From Hymenobacter elongatus (GTDB lineage Bacteria > Bacteroidota > Bacteroidia > Cytophagales > Hymenobacteraceae): DNA of 64,000 bases. Within the stretch, counting starts at the first letter, position 1, and each line of letters starts with the position of its first letter. Where the stretch lies: positions 1 to 64,000 of the forward strand of contig NZ_SRLD01000028.1 of NCBI RefSeq assembly GCF_004745955.1. Direction: 5' to 3'. The position numbers and the translations under genes are program-made. The notes under the pieces are model-generated. The model saw only the letters and a list, made by a program, of their open reading frames with translations. It was not told the origin of the DNA and did no database searches. Positions 1 through 9,244 of this stretch are shown here, one piece after another.

Positions 1-56
1 TCTGAAACTCGCGGGGGAAGGTGGGCATAGCAGAACGGTGTCGTTACCCAAAGCTA

Positions 57-90
57 AGCCTGCCCTACCCGGCGGGTTTCTTTTTTGCCT
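57..90 (+). terminator. Weak hairpin with T run upstream of ileS
   Basis: The arms AAGCCTGCC and GGCGGGTTT pair with G-U wobbles and are followed by CTTTTTTG. This fits an intrinsic terminator for a gene lying to the left of the window. The stem is imperfect, so the call is tentative. Confidence 0.35.
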
Positions 91-137
91 CCTTACCAAC
101 CCCCAAAAGGCTAAAGTCAAGCTAAGAATCAACCCAA

Positions 138-3100
138 ATGAACTACCCCGAATTCAAGCAGCCGCTCAACTACGGCCAGGTCGGCACCGATATCCTGGCC
201 TGGTGGAAGCAGAACGGCATCTTTGAGAAAAGCGTGAGCACCCGCGAGGGGCAGCCCACGTTCGTGTTTTACGAAGGCCCGCCTTCGGCCAACGGCGCCC
301 CCGGCATCCACCACGTGATGGCGCGCACGGTGAAGGACATCTTCTGCCGCTACCAGACGCTGCTGGGCAAGCAGGTGCACCGCAAGGGCGGCTGGGACAC
401 CCACGGCCTGCCCATCGAGCTGCAGGTGGAAAAGGAGCTGGGCATCACCAAGGAGGACATCGGCAAGAAAATCAGTATCGCCGACTATAACCAGCGCTGC
501 CGCGAAACGGTCATGCGCTTCAAGGCCCAATGGGACGATCTGACCGAGAAGATGGGCTACTGGGTCGACCTCGACGACCCCTACATCACCTTCGAGCCGG
601 AATACATCGAAAGCTGCTGGGCCCTGCTCAAAAAGCTCTACGACAAAGGCCTGCTCTACAAGGGCTACACCATCCAGCCCTACTCCCCGGCCGCCGGCAC
701 CGGCCTCAGCTCCCACGAGCTGAACCAGCCCGGCACCTACCGCGACGTGAAGGACACGACCGTGGTGGCTCAGTTCCGGGTGAAGCGCGACGAGAAATCG
801 GAGATGCTGTTCGACAACGTGAGCCTGGACGAAGTGCCCCTGGCCCAGCTCTACGGCGACGATAACGCCGAGCCCGAGGTGTTTATCCTGGCCTGGACGA
901 CTACGCCCTGGACGCTGCCGGCCAACACCGCCCTGGCCGTGGGGCCGAAGATTCCCTACGCGCTGGTGCGCACCTTTAATCCGTATACCTACGCGCCCAT
1001 CCGGGTGGTGCTGGCCGAGGCGCTGGTGAGCCGCTACTTCTCCGAGAAGGGCAAGGACGCCTCGTTTGAGGACTTCAAGCCCGGCGACAAAGTGCTGCCC
1101 TGGCACCTCGAAGGCAGCTTCAAAGGTTCCGATCTGGTCGGCATCAACTACGAGCGGCTGTTCGACTTCGTGCCGTTTGAAGGGCAGGAGCGGGCCTTCC
1201 GCGTTATCCCCGGCGACTTCGTGACGACCGAGGACGGCACCGGCATTGTGCACATTTCGCCCACCTTCGGCGCGGATGACTTCCGCGTAGCCCAGCAAAA
1301 CGACATCCCGGCCCTGATGGTGCTCGATGATGAAGGCAAGCTCGGCCCCATCGTGGACCGCACCGGCCGCTACGTGAAGCAGATGGGTGAATTCGGCGGC
1401 CGCTGGGTGAAAAACTACGATGGCCACGACGAGTCCGGCGCCGACTACAAAACCCTCGACGAGAGCATCGTCATTAAAATGAAGGGCGACGGCACGGCCT
1501 TCAAGGTGGAGAAGTACGAGCACACCTACCCCCACTGCTGGCGCACCGACAAGCCCGTGCTCTACTACCCGCTCGACTCCTGGTTTATCAAGACCACGGC
1601 GGTAAAGGACCGGCTCATCGAGCTGAATAAAACCATCAACTGGAAGCCCGAAAGCACCGGCACCGGCCGCTTCGGCAACTGGCTGGAAAACCTGGTCGAC
1701 TGGAATCTGAGCCGCTCCCGCTACTGGGGCACCCCGCTCCCGATCTGGCGTACCCAGGACGGCACCGAGGAAATCTGTATCGGCAGCATCGAGCAGATGA
1801 AGCAGGAGATTGACAAGGCCGTAGCGGCCAAAGTCATGACCCACAACCCCTACGCCAACGGCGAAAAGGTGGATCTGCACCGTCCCTACGTGGACGACAT
1901 CTTCCTGGTGAGCCCCGGCGGGGAGCCCATGTACCGCGAAACCGACCTCATCGACGTGTGGTTCGACAGCGGCGCCATGCCCTACGCCCAGTGGCACTAC
2001 CCTATCGAGAACGGGGAGAAGTTCAAGCAGAACTTCCCGGCCGACTTCATTGCCGAAGGCGTGGACCAGACCCGCGGCTGGTTCTTCACCCTGCACGCGC
2101 TGGCCGTGATGCTGGAAGACTCCGTGGCCTTCAAAAACGTGATGGCCAACGGCCTGGTGCTGGATAAGAACGGCAACAAGATGAGCAAGCGCCTCGGCAA
2201 TGCCGTCGACCCGTTTGCCACCATCAGCCAGTTCGGCCCCGACGCCACCCGCTGGTACATGATTGCCAACGCCCAGCCCTGGGACAACCTCAAGTTCGAC
2301 CTGGCCGGCATCACCGAGGTGCAGCGCCGCTTCTTCGGCACGCTCTTCAACACCTACTCCTTCTACGCCCTCTACGCCAACCTCGACGGCTTCCAGGCCC
2401 GCGAATTCGACCGCACGCCCCACGCCGAGCTGGGCGAGCTGGACCGCTGGATCCTGAGCAAGCTCCAGTCCCTGATTCTGGAAGTGCGCGGCCACTACGA
2501 CGCCTACGACCCGACCAAGGCGGCCCGGGCCATCCAGGATTTCGTGACGGACCAGCTGTCCAACTGGCACGTGCGCCTCTCGCGCCGCCGCTTCTGGAAG
2601 GGCGAGCTGACCCAGGACAAGCGCGCCGCCTACGAAACCCTGCAGGAATGCCTGGTAACCGTTTCGCAGCTAATGTCCCCCATCGCGCCCTTCTTCGCCG
2701 AGTGGCTCTACAAGAACATGACCGACGGCATGCGTGCCGAAGCCATAACCAACAACACCCCGTTCGCGCCCGAATCCGTGCACCTGACGCTGCTGGTGCA
2801 GGCCGATGAGGCTCGTATCGACAAGGCTTTGGAAGAGCGCATGGAACTGGCCCAGCGGATTTCCTCGCTTACCCACTCGCTACGGAAGAAATCGGTGCTG
2901 AAGGTGCGCCAGCCGTTGCAACGCATCCTGGTGCCGGTGTTGAATGACACGACCCGGGCCCAGGTTGGTCTGGTCGAAGACCTGATCTGCGCCGAGGTGA
3001 ACGTGAAGCACGTGGAGTTTCTCGACGACACCAGCGGGGTGCTGGTGAAGTCGGTGAAGCCCAACTTCAAGCGTCTGGGCCAGCAGTACGGTCCGAAGCT

Positions 3101-3572
3101 GAAGGTAGTAGGAGCCCGCATCCAGCAGATGACGGCCGATGAAATCAGCACCCTCGAAAAAACCGGCCAGCTGACCGTGAACATCGACGGCGAAACCTAC
3201 ACTCTCGCCCCCGACGACGTGGAAATCCGCACCGACGACCTCCCCGGCTGGCTCGTAGCCACCGACGGCCCGCTGACGGTAGCCCTCGACGTGACCCTGA
3301 CCGACGAGCTGCGCCAGGAAGGCGTGGCCCGCGAGCTGGTGAACCGCCTCCAGAACCTGCGCAAGGACAGCGGCCTGGAAGTCCAGGACAAAATCCGCGT
3401 CACCCTGGGCCAGCAGCCCGAATTGCAGGCCGCCGTGCTTTCGTTCGGCGACTATATCCGCACCGAAGTGCAGGCCCTGGCCCTGGATTTCGCGGCCGAT
3501 GTCAACGGCGGCTCGGTGCTTGAATTCGACGACTATTCGGTGCCGGTACAGCTGAGCGTGGCAAAAGGCTAA
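138..3572 (+). CDS. ileS: Isoleucine--tRNA ligase
   Basis: Cytoplasmic class I aminoacyl-tRNA synthetase that charges tRNA-Ile, with an editing domain that removes mischarged valine. The 1144-residue product shows the class I signature region around GAPGIHHVMARTVKD, the GWDTHGLPIE segment typical of Ile/Val/Leu enzymes, WTTTPWTLPANTA in the editing domain, and the KMSKS loop as NGNKMSKRLGNAV. The length and long C-terminal region fit the large, eukaryote-like IleRS type rather than the roughly 940-residue E. coli type; that subtype is inferred from family knowledge. The ATG at 138 starts MNYPEF, as expected for the family. No clear promoter is visible in the short upstream stretch, and a strong terminator follows. 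Confidence 0.98.
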   Translation: MNYPEFKQPLNYGQVGTDILAWWKQNGIFEKSVSTREGQPTFVFYEGPPSANGAPGIHHVMARTVKDIFCRYQTLLGKQVHRKGGWDTHGLPIELQVEKELGITKEDIGKKISIADYNQRCRETVMRFKAQWDDLTEKMGYWVDLDDPYITFEPEYIESCWALLKKLYDKGLLYKGYTIQPYSPAAGTGLSSHELNQPGTYRDVKDTTVVAQFRVKRDEKSEMLFDNVSLDEVPLAQLYGDDNAEPEVFILAWTTTPWTLPANTALAVGPKIPYALVRTFNPYTYAPIRVVLAEALVSRYFSEKGKDASFEDFKPGDKVLPWHLEGSFKGSDLVGINYERLFDFVPFEGQERAFRVIPGDFVTTEDGTGIVHISPTFGADDFRVAQQNDIPALMVLDDEGKLGPIVDRTGRYVKQMGEFGGRWVKNYDGHDESGADYKTLDESIVIKMKGDGTAFKVEKYEHTYPHCWRTDKPVLYYPLDSWFIKTTAVKDRLIELNKTINWKPESTGTGRFGNWLENLVDWNLSRSRYWGTPLPIWRTQDGTEEICIGSIEQMKQEIDKAVAAKVMTHNPYANGEKVDLHRPYVDDIFLVSPGGEPMYRETDLIDVWFDSGAMPYAQWHYPIENGEKFKQNFPADFIAEGVDQTRGWFFTLHALAVMLEDSVAFKNVMANGLVLDKNGNKMSKRLGNAVDPFATISQFGPDATRWYMIANAQPWDNLKFDLAGITEVQRRFFGTLFNTYSFYALYANLDGFQAREFDRTPHAELGELDRWILSKLQSLILEVRGHYDAYDPTKAARAIQDFVTDQLSNWHVRLSRRRFWKGELTQDKRAAYETLQECLVTVSQLMSPIAPFFAEWLYKNMTDGMRAEAITNNTPFAPESVHLTLLVQADEARIDKALEERMELAQRISSLTHSLRKKSVLKVRQPLQRILVPVLNDTTRAQVGLVEDLICAEVNVKHVEFLDDTSGVLVKSVKPNFKRLGQQYGPKLKVVGARIQQMTADEISTLEKTGQLTVNIDGETYTLAPDDVEIRTDDLPGWLVATDGPLTVALDVTLTDELRQEGVARELVNRLQNLRKDSGLEVQDKIRVTLGQQPELQAAVLSFGDYIRTEVQALALDFAADVNGGSVLEFDDYSVPVQLSVAKG

Positions 3573-3599
3573 ACTCCCCACTGTTACTTCATCCTACAG

Positions 3600-3632
3600 A
3601 AAGCCCCGGAACGAAAGTTTCGGGGCTTTTTA
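3600..3632 (+). terminator. Intrinsic terminator after ileS
   Basis: The arms AAAGCCCCG and CGGGGCTTT enclose a short loop and end in a T run. It lies about 30 bases after the ileS stop. Confidence 0.85.
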
Positions 3633-3669
3633 AGTGGTCAGGTGAATGTAACGTCGTCTTTATCGTCTG

Positions 3670-3713
3670 GCTCCCCCTCTCCTTTTCGGAGAGGGGGCTG
3701 GGGGGTGAGGCGA
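3670..3713. repeat. Intergenic hairpin repeat (CCCCCTCTCC type)
   Basis: A perfect 10-bp stem, CCCCCTCTCC (3673-3682) and GGAGAGGGGG (3688-3697), encloses a 5-base loop and is followed by CTGGGGGGTGAGGCG. The shape and wording resemble a dispersed palindromic repeat common between genes in many bacteria. That assignment is from memory and inference. It sits in the 232-base gap between two convergent genes, and I see nothing else in that gap beyond the ileS terminator. Confidence 0.55.
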
Positions 3714-3804
3714 CCGTCAGAACGGCCTGACCACAATACTTACGGCTGACCACGTATGGTGTATGGAGCCGCTGCAGGCATAGCTCCGCATACCAGCGCG
3801 GCTC

Positions 3805-5775
3805 TTATTCCGGCACCGTCAGATCAGCCTGCACCTCGGTGGCCGGGCCGGAGGAACGAATGAGGTAGCGGTAGCGGCCCGGGCACAGCCGGAGCGTGAG
3901 GGGCCCGGCCAGCGGCCCGATTTCGTGGGTGAAAACCGGTGGTACCTGGTCCGGGTGGGGGCCGCTCAGCTCGCTAAGGAGGTAGAGCTGCAGCACGCGG
4001 CGGCCGGTGGCGCTGGTGGCGCGGTAGGGGCTCAGATCAAACACTATTGGCCGGGCATTGGTGGCGGCGGGGTAGGGCAGGGGCAGCCGCTGGGCGTCGA
4101 GGCGGTTGTACACCGTCAGGTCGGCCGCATCGGTCAGGGGCCGCGCGGGCGACAGGCCGGGCCCGTCGATGGCCGGGTAGCGCACGTACAGCGTGCGGGC
4201 TATATCGGGTCGGGCCAGCGAATCGAGCGGCTGCCAGGGTGGCGGTAGCTGCAACGGCGGCAACACCCCGAACCGGACGCAGACGTCCTGCTCTATGTGC
4301 AGCTGGTCTATGGTCAGCACGGCTTTTCCGCCCCAGCCATCGAGCAGGCGCACGGCGGTTTTGCGGCCGTAGCTATCTGCCTCCCACAAGGTTTGCAGGC
4401 CCGGGGCCAGCACCACTACGCGCGCCTGCGGCGGCAGCGTATCCAGCACCCGCCGCAGCTTCCGGATGGGCTGGTAGCGCCGCGCCCAGCTGGCTTTATC
4501 AAAAGCCTCCGAAATACCTTGCGGCATAGTTTGCTGGAAGCCCGCGGGCTGCGTGGTATCCGCGAAGCCCAGCAGCGTGAAGCCCAGCCGGCGGGCCGTG
4601 CGGATGAGGTTGGCAAACTGGTAGTCGGGCGCGTATTCGTGCTGCCGCAGGCCGGGATACGCTCGTCGGTTCAGGTCGGCATCGGTTCCGTTCAGCGTTT
4701 CCACGGCCAGGTAGCGAAATCCCTGGGCGTACAGATCGGGCAGCGCCAGGGCCAGCAGCGTGCGGTGCTGGGGGCGGTACACGTTTTCATTGAACAGCAC
4801 TACCTGCTTGCCGCGGGCCCGCTGCCGGATATCAGCCAGCGCCTCCCGCGCGGAGTACACGGCCCCGGCGGTGCAGGCATATGTAGCATCACCGCCATAC
4901 TCCGGTGTGGGCAGCGAAATAAAATCCAGGTTGGTTGCGCTGAACAGCCACCGCTGGGCCGGCGCATTCGTCCAGGATTCCACCTTATCCACGGCATCTC
5001 CCAGGTACCAAAAATCGGCGGGTAGCCGGGGGCCAAACCGGGACTGATACGGCGTGAGGGCCGGATTGGCCTGACTCTCAGCAGGCGTAATCAGGCTGGC
5101 TCCCGCCGCGCGGCGGCCTTCTTCCAGCGCGGCCAGCGCCGGCAGCGGGTTGCCGCCGGGCGTGTGGCGCACCAGGCTGTCGGCAGAGCGGGCAAACTGC
5201 GCCGGAGTGCGCGGCGATGGTGCAGAGTCTAACGCCAGGGCGGGAAAAATACGGCTGCCATACAGGATTTCCAGCGTGCGGCCCAGCCGCGAAAAATTAA
5301 GATCCGAGCGGTCGGCGGGTTCCCGCGGCAGCTCGGCCCGCAGATACAGCCAGCCGCCGCCCGGCAGCGCGCACACCAGCTCCTGCGCTATCGGGGGCAC
5401 GGTGCTGCTGCGGTAATAGCGCCCCGGCCGCCACGCCCGAAATCCCGCGGCCAGCCAATTCAGGTGGCTGGCCGGCAGCTGCGTCACGGTCAGCACACTC
5501 CGTGGCGCGGTCTGCTGCCGGATGTGGGCTACCACCGAAGCACCAGCGGCATTTTCGCCGGCTAGCTGATGGAGCTGGCGGAGTAGCGCCGCCTCGGGCG
5601 GACTGCTGGGGTAGGGCTCTACTAGGAAGCTGGCCGGCAAGGGTAGCCCCAGTCCCAGGCGCGCATCGGTGTAGGCCTGCGCCAGCGTATCGGCTACTGG
5701 CACAGGTGTTTGGCCCCAAATTTCTCCGGCCAGACTCCACCAAAAAACGACCGTTGCCGCCAGTGTTTTTCTCAT
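3805..5775 (-). CDS. Secreted protein, possible erythromycin-esterase/ChaN-like fold
   Basis: A 656-residue protein with an N-terminal signal peptide (hydrophobic MRKTLAATVVFWWSLAGEIW, probable cleavage near WGQ), so it is probably periplasmic or outer-membrane associated. The middle contains VVLFNENVYRPQHRTLL followed by GFRYLAVETLN, and later ARVVVLAPGLQTLWEAD. These resemble the NE-H-R and E-A-L motifs of the EreA/ChaN-like superfamily as seen in Bacteroidota secreted proteins. The usual histidine after NE is replaced here (NENVYRPQHR), so catalytic activity is doubtful. It is monocistronic, convergent with ileS and divergent from lspA. Substrate unknown; the family call is tentative. Confidence 0.7.
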   Translation of the reverse strand: MRKTLAATVVFWWSLAGEIWGQTPVPVADTLAQAYTDARLGLGLPLPASFLVEPYPSSPPEAALLRQLHQLAGENAAGASVVAHIRQQTAPRSVLTVTQLPASHLNWLAAGFRAWRPGRYYRSSTVPPIAQELVCALPGGGWLYLRAELPREPADRSDLNFSRLGRTLEILYGSRIFPALALDSAPSPRTPAQFARSADSLVRHTPGGNPLPALAALEEGRRAAGASLITPAESQANPALTPYQSRFGPRLPADFWYLGDAVDKVESWTNAPAQRWLFSATNLDFISLPTPEYGGDATYACTAGAVYSAREALADIRQRARGKQVVLFNENVYRPQHRTLLALALPDLYAQGFRYLAVETLNGTDADLNRRAYPGLRQHEYAPDYQFANLIRTARRLGFTLLGFADTTQPAGFQQTMPQGISEAFDKASWARRYQPIRKLRRVLDTLPPQARVVVLAPGLQTLWEADSYGRKTAVRLLDGWGGKAVLTIDQLHIEQDVCVRFGVLPPLQLPPPWQPLDSLARPDIARTLYVRYPAIDGPGLSPARPLTDAADLTVYNRLDAQRLPLPYPAATNARPIVFDLSPYRATSATGRRVLQLYLLSELSGPHPDQVPPVFTHEIGPLAGPLTLRLCPGRYRYLIRSSGPATEVQADLTVPE

Positions 5776-5889
5776 TTTGCATTCCGTTTTGGTCTCTCAA
5801 TTCAACGCAGGCACTGTCTTTCGTAAGCTACGCAATTGTCAACGGCAGCTCACCCGCGGGCGGACGGCCGAAAACCGCTGGCTTTGCCG

Positions 5890-5897
5890 TAAGTTTG
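5890..5897 (+). promoter_or_regulatory. -7 box TAAGTTTG upstream of lspA
   Basis: TAAGTTTG matches the Bacteroidota -7 consensus TAnnTTTG exactly. No TTG is seen at the expected distance upstream. It would give a leader of about 135 bases before the lspA ATG at 6037. The remainder of the divergent 5776-6036 gap shows no gene. Confidence 0.4.
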
Positions 5898-6036
5898 CTC
5901 TCTGATGCATTTGGTACTGTGCCGCACAAACCCTGGAAATCCTGGTTTAAACTGGCACAAAACGGCCTCACAAACATATACCCAAGGCTTTTCTTCCGGG
6001 GCGGGTTGGTCTATAATTCCGCTCTTCTTTGTGCTT

Positions 6037-6675
6037 ATGAAATACTGGAAATATTACCTGCTGGCGTTGCTGGTCATTCTCATCGATCAGCTCTCCAAGT
6101 GGGCCGTGCACACCTACATGCAGCCCGGTATGGCCGGCGAAATCCCGCTGATCGGGGATTGGGCCAAGCTGCACTACACCCTGAACCCCGGTATGGCGTT
6201 TGGCGTGGAGCTGCCGCCGCCCTACGGCAAGGTGCTGCTGACCGGCTTCCGGCTGGTGGCCATGTTCGGCATCAGCTACTACATCTACAAGCTCTGGGCC
6301 CGCCGGGCGCACCGGGGCCTCATTGCCTGCGTAGCCCTGATTCTGGGCGGGGCCGTCGGCAACCTGATTGACTCCATTTTTTACGGCAAAATCTACGATA
6401 ACGCCCCGTTCAGCGCCCCGACGCCCTGGTTCCACGGGCAGGTAATCGATATGCTGTATCTGGACCTCTACGAAGGCTTTTTGCCCGCTGCTTGGCCCCT
6501 GGTAGGCGGTTACCATCTTTCCCTCTGGCCTATCTTCAACATCGCCGACTCCGCTATTTTCGTGGGTGTACTGCTGATTCTCTTCAACCAGAACCGGTTT
6601 TTTACCGAAGAGCCCGCCATAGTTGCGGCTCCGGAAGTGCCCCGCCGCGACACGGAAGCCTCCGAAGTAGTGTAA
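6037..6675 (+). CDS. lspA: Lipoprotein signal peptidase (signal peptidase II)
   Basis: Inner-membrane aspartyl protease that cleaves prolipoprotein signal peptides after lipidation of the +1 cysteine. I chose the ATG at 6037 (MKYWKYYLLALLVILIDQLS) because the upstream in-frame residues are not hydrophobic and the family begins with this first membrane helix. Catalytic motifs are visible: GGAVGNLIDS (first Asp) and FNIADSAIF (second Asp). Four membrane segments can be drawn. The product is 212 residues, slightly longer than E. coli LspA, with extra sequence between the two Asp motifs (the segment after KIYDNAP), common in Bacteroidota. The window encodes several of its likely substrates, including LptC, DUF4270 and the PorE-like lipoprotein. 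A strong terminator follows. Confidence 0.95.
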   Translation: MKYWKYYLLALLVILIDQLSKWAVHTYMQPGMAGEIPLIGDWAKLHYTLNPGMAFGVELPPPYGKVLLTGFRLVAMFGISYYIYKLWARRAHRGLIACVALILGGAVGNLIDSIFYGKIYDNAPFSAPTPWFHGQVIDMLYLDLYEGFLPAAWPLVGGYHLSLWPIFNIADSAIFVGVLLILFNQNRFFTEEPAIVAAPEVPRRDTEASEVV

Positions 6676-6692
6676 ATACTGATTTTAAGAGT

Positions 6693-6729
6693 AAAAAAGG
6701 CCGGCTGAAGCAATTCAGCCGGCCTTTTT
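6693..6729 (+). terminator. Intrinsic terminator after lspA
   Basis: The arms AAAGGCCGGCTGAA and TTCAGCCGGCCTTT form a perfect stem followed by T residues, 18 bases after the lspA stop. Confidence 0.9.
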
Positions 6730-6854
6730 GCTGGCCGCAGCGCACCCTTTGTGCTGCCTGTGCTTGAATGGGAAGGCGAACGGGTACGTCTTCCGCCGCG
6801 CGAAGAGTAAAGTTCGCGTTACTTTTACCCGTAGTGCCTAACCAACCGTTGCCC

Positions 6855-8753
6855 GTGTCCCAGCCCATTCTTTCCGTTCGCAACCTGACCATCGACTTCC
6901 GCTCGCACCGCGGCGACGTGCGGGCCGTGCAGGACGTATCGTTCGACCTGCACCGGGGCGAAACGGTGGCTATTGTGGGCGAGTCGGGCTCGGGCAAGTC
7001 GGTGACGTCGCTGGCGCTGATGGGGCTGATTCCGTTGCCGCCCGGCCGCATTACCTCCGGCGAGGCCCGGTTTCAATCGGAAGCGCTGGGCGAGGTGGAT
7101 TTGCTCCAGCTCAGCGACCAGCAGCTGCAAAAAGTGCGCGGCAACGACATCAGCATGATTTTTCAGGAGCCGATGACGTCCCTGAACCCCGTGTATACCT
7201 GCGGCAGCCAGGTGGTGGAAGCTCTGCGGCTACACACCACGCTCAACCAGAAGGAAGCCGAGGCCCGCACCGTGGAGCTGTTCCGGATGGCTCAGCTGCC
7301 GCGACCCGAGAAAATCCTGAACGCATACCCCCACGAAATCAGCGGGGGCCAGAAGCAGCGCGTCATGATTGCCATGGCCATGGCCTGCAACCCCGCCATT
7401 CTCATTGCCGACGAGCCCACCACTGCCCTCGACGTGACGGTGCAGGCCCGTATGCTTCAACTCATCGACGAGCTGCGTCGCCAGCACAATACGGCCGTGC
7501 TCTTCATCACCCACGACCTGGGCGTAGTGGCCGAAATTGCCGACCGGATTCTGGTGATGTACCGGGGCCGGGTGGTGGAGCAGGGGCCCGTGCTCGATAT
7601 TTTCACCAACCCCCAGCACCCCTACACCAAAGGCCTGCTGGCCTGCCGGCCGAAGCTGTCGGTGGGCCGCCAGTGGCTGCCGGTCGTCGCCGATTTCATG
7701 ACGGAAGACGCGGCCGGCAACCTAGTGGAACGGCTCCTGCATCCCACGCCGGATAGCTCAACTATTGCCGTAACTGCTAACGCTGATAACATTTCCCTTG
7801 TAACCACCAAAACGTTCCCCGTGGAACAAAATGAGGCGGTTTTGGCCGGGGAAAGTGGGGGAGAAGAGGCCCTCGGAAAACCAGCCCCACTCCCAACCAC
7901 TCCCGCCGTAGCCGCCGAGGTGCTGATGCGCATTGACGGCCTGAACGTGCACTTTCCCATCCGCAAGGGCTTCTTCAACCGCCACCCCGAGTTCGTGCGG
8001 GCTGTGGATGGCGTCAGCTTCGATATTTTCCGGGGTGAAACCGTGGGTTTGGTCGGCGAGTCGGGCTGCGGCAAAACCACGCTGGGCAGGGCCTTGCTGC
8101 GCCTCGTGGAACCAACGGCGGGCCGTATTCTGTTCGAAGAGACGGATCTGGCGGCCTTGCCCGCCGGCGAATTGCGCAAACGGCGCAAGGAATTTCAGAT
8201 GGTGTTTCAGGATCCGTACGCGGCCCTGAACCCGATGATGACCGTGGGCGAGGCCATTCTGGAGCCGATGCGCGTGCACAACGTGGGCGGTACCAAACAG
8301 CAGCAAAAGGACCGGGTGCTGGAGCTGCTGCGCACCGTGGGCCTCAAAGACGACCACTACCTGCGCTATCCGCACGAGTTTTCGGGCGGGCAGCGCCAGC
8401 GCATTTGTATTGCCCGCGCCTTGGCGCTGCAGCCCAAGTGCATCGTCTGCGACGAATCGGTGTCGGCCCTGGATGTGTCGGTGCAGGCGCAGGTGCTCAA
8501 CTTGCTCAACCAGCTCAAGCGCGACTTCGGTATCACTTACCTGTTCATTACGCATGATCTGTCGGTGGCCCGCTTTATGTCGGACCGGCTGCTGGTCATG
8601 AATCAGGGCAAAATCGTGGAAAGCGGCCCCGCTGCCGACGTCTACGCCAACCCCCAGCACGAGTACACCAAGCAGCTGCTGGCCGCCATTCCCAAAGACG
8701 AGCCCCGCGACATCCGCGCCGCCGTAGCCCGTCGGGCCATGGAAGCGGGGTAG
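6855..8753 (+). CDS. Dipeptide/oligopeptide ABC transporter ATP-binding protein, two fused ATPase domains
   Basis: Cytoplasmic energy subunit of a peptide-type ABC importer, with the DppD-like and DppF-like ATPases fused in one chain (632 residues from the GTG at 6855). Domain 1: Walker A GESGSGKS, signature ISGGQKQRV, Walker [13 protein letters not shown], then [15 protein letters not shown], the peptide-transporter C-terminal motif. A low-complexity linker of about 60 residues follows. Domain 2: [30 protein letters not shown] and [15 protein letters not shown]. No permease or binding protein gene is adjacent, so partners must be elsewhere. The GTG start is preferred because TTACTTTTA, a -7-like element, lies about 30 bases upstream; a longer in-frame start at 6768 would precede it. 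Confidence 0.93.
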   Translation: MSQPILSVRNLTIDFRSHRGDVRAVQDVSFDLHRGETVAIVGESGSGKSVTSLALMGLIPLPPGRITSGEARFQSEALGEVDLLQLSDQQLQKVRGNDISMIFQEPMTSLNPVYTCGSQVVEALRLHTTLNQKEAEARTVELFRMAQLPRPEKILNAYPHEISGGQKQRVMIAMAMACNPAILIADEPTTALDVTVQARMLQLIDELRRQHNTAVLFITHDLGVVAEIADRILVMYRGRVVEQGPVLDIFTNPQHPYTKGLLACRPKLSVGRQWLPVVADFMTEDAAGNLVERLLHPTPDSSTIAVTANADNISLVTTKTFPVEQNEAVLAGESGGEEALGKPAPLPTTPAVAAEVLMRIDGLNVHFPIRKGFFNRHPEFVRAVDGVSFDIFRGETVGLVGESGCGKTTLGRALLRLVEPTAGRILFEETDLAALPAGELRKRRKEFQMVFQDPYAALNPMMTVGEAILEPMRVHNVGGTKQQQKDRVLELLRTVGLKDDHYLRYPHEFSGGQRQRICIARALALQPKCIVCDESVSALDVSVQAQVLNLLNQLKRDFGITYLFITHDLSVARFMSDRLLVMNQGKIVESGPAADVYANPQHEYTKQLLAAIPKDEPRDIRAAVARRAMEAG

Positions 8754-9244
8754 TGCGGATAGCAGGCTTTTTTAAAAAACCGTCATATCGAGCAAAGCGG
8801 GACCTCTCGCGTGCTGTCGTTGTTTACCCTGTTGTCCTGAGCTGGCAAAGGACCTTCCTCACCTCGGTGAAAAGGCTACTTCAATGTAGCATACTCAAGC
8901 GCAGGTCGGGTCACACGGAAGAATGCTGGTCGCAACCCGGAGCAAGGTCCTTCGCCAGCTCAGGATGACAGCCCTTATAGGACAGCTGCTAGTATCCAAC
9001 CCCTATCAAATCAACCGCATCACTGTTTCGTAACTTTCCGCATATAGTCCATTTTGAATTTATTGCGTACTATCTTTCATCTGCCGCCGCTGCGCCTTTT
9101 TTGCTGCGGCCAAAACCTGGCCACCTGGGCCGCGTTCAACTCTTACTTCCTTTCCCGCGACCTGCCTTTTCGCACCAGTCGTACTTTCCATCTATCTGCG
9201 CCGCCTGCGAAACCGAAAACCACTGGCGGCACCCTTGTTTTCTA
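8754..9244. other. 490-base intergenic region, no gene seen
   Basis: It holds the palindromic repeat element described separately at 8782-8970 and the leader of rnr. Near-matches to the -7 element (TAACTTTC about 9032, TATCTTTC about 9068) lie upstream of the rnr ATG. I find no convincing coding frame. Confidence 0.6.
8782..8970. repeat. Palindromic intergenic repeat element with 27-bp imperfect inverted arms
   Basis: The left arm is 8830-8856 (contains GTCCTGAGCTGGCAAAGGAC) and the right arm is 8944-8970 (contains GTCCTTCGCCAGCTCAGGA). They match at 24 of 27 positions with an 87-base spacer. Immediately left, 8782-8815 carries GTCATATCGAGCAAAGCG followed by ACCTCTCGCGTGCT, which looks like half of a second REP-type repeat. 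No transposase is present. The layout fits a REP/MITE-like non-autonomous element; the dispersed-repeat status is inferred. Confidence 0.65.

Noticed and set aside
129-2570. 813-residue open frame antisense to ileS
   Set aside because: It mirrors the strongly conserved ileS frame; long antisense frames are expected at this GC. The product is low-complexity Val/His/Gly-rich with no domain.
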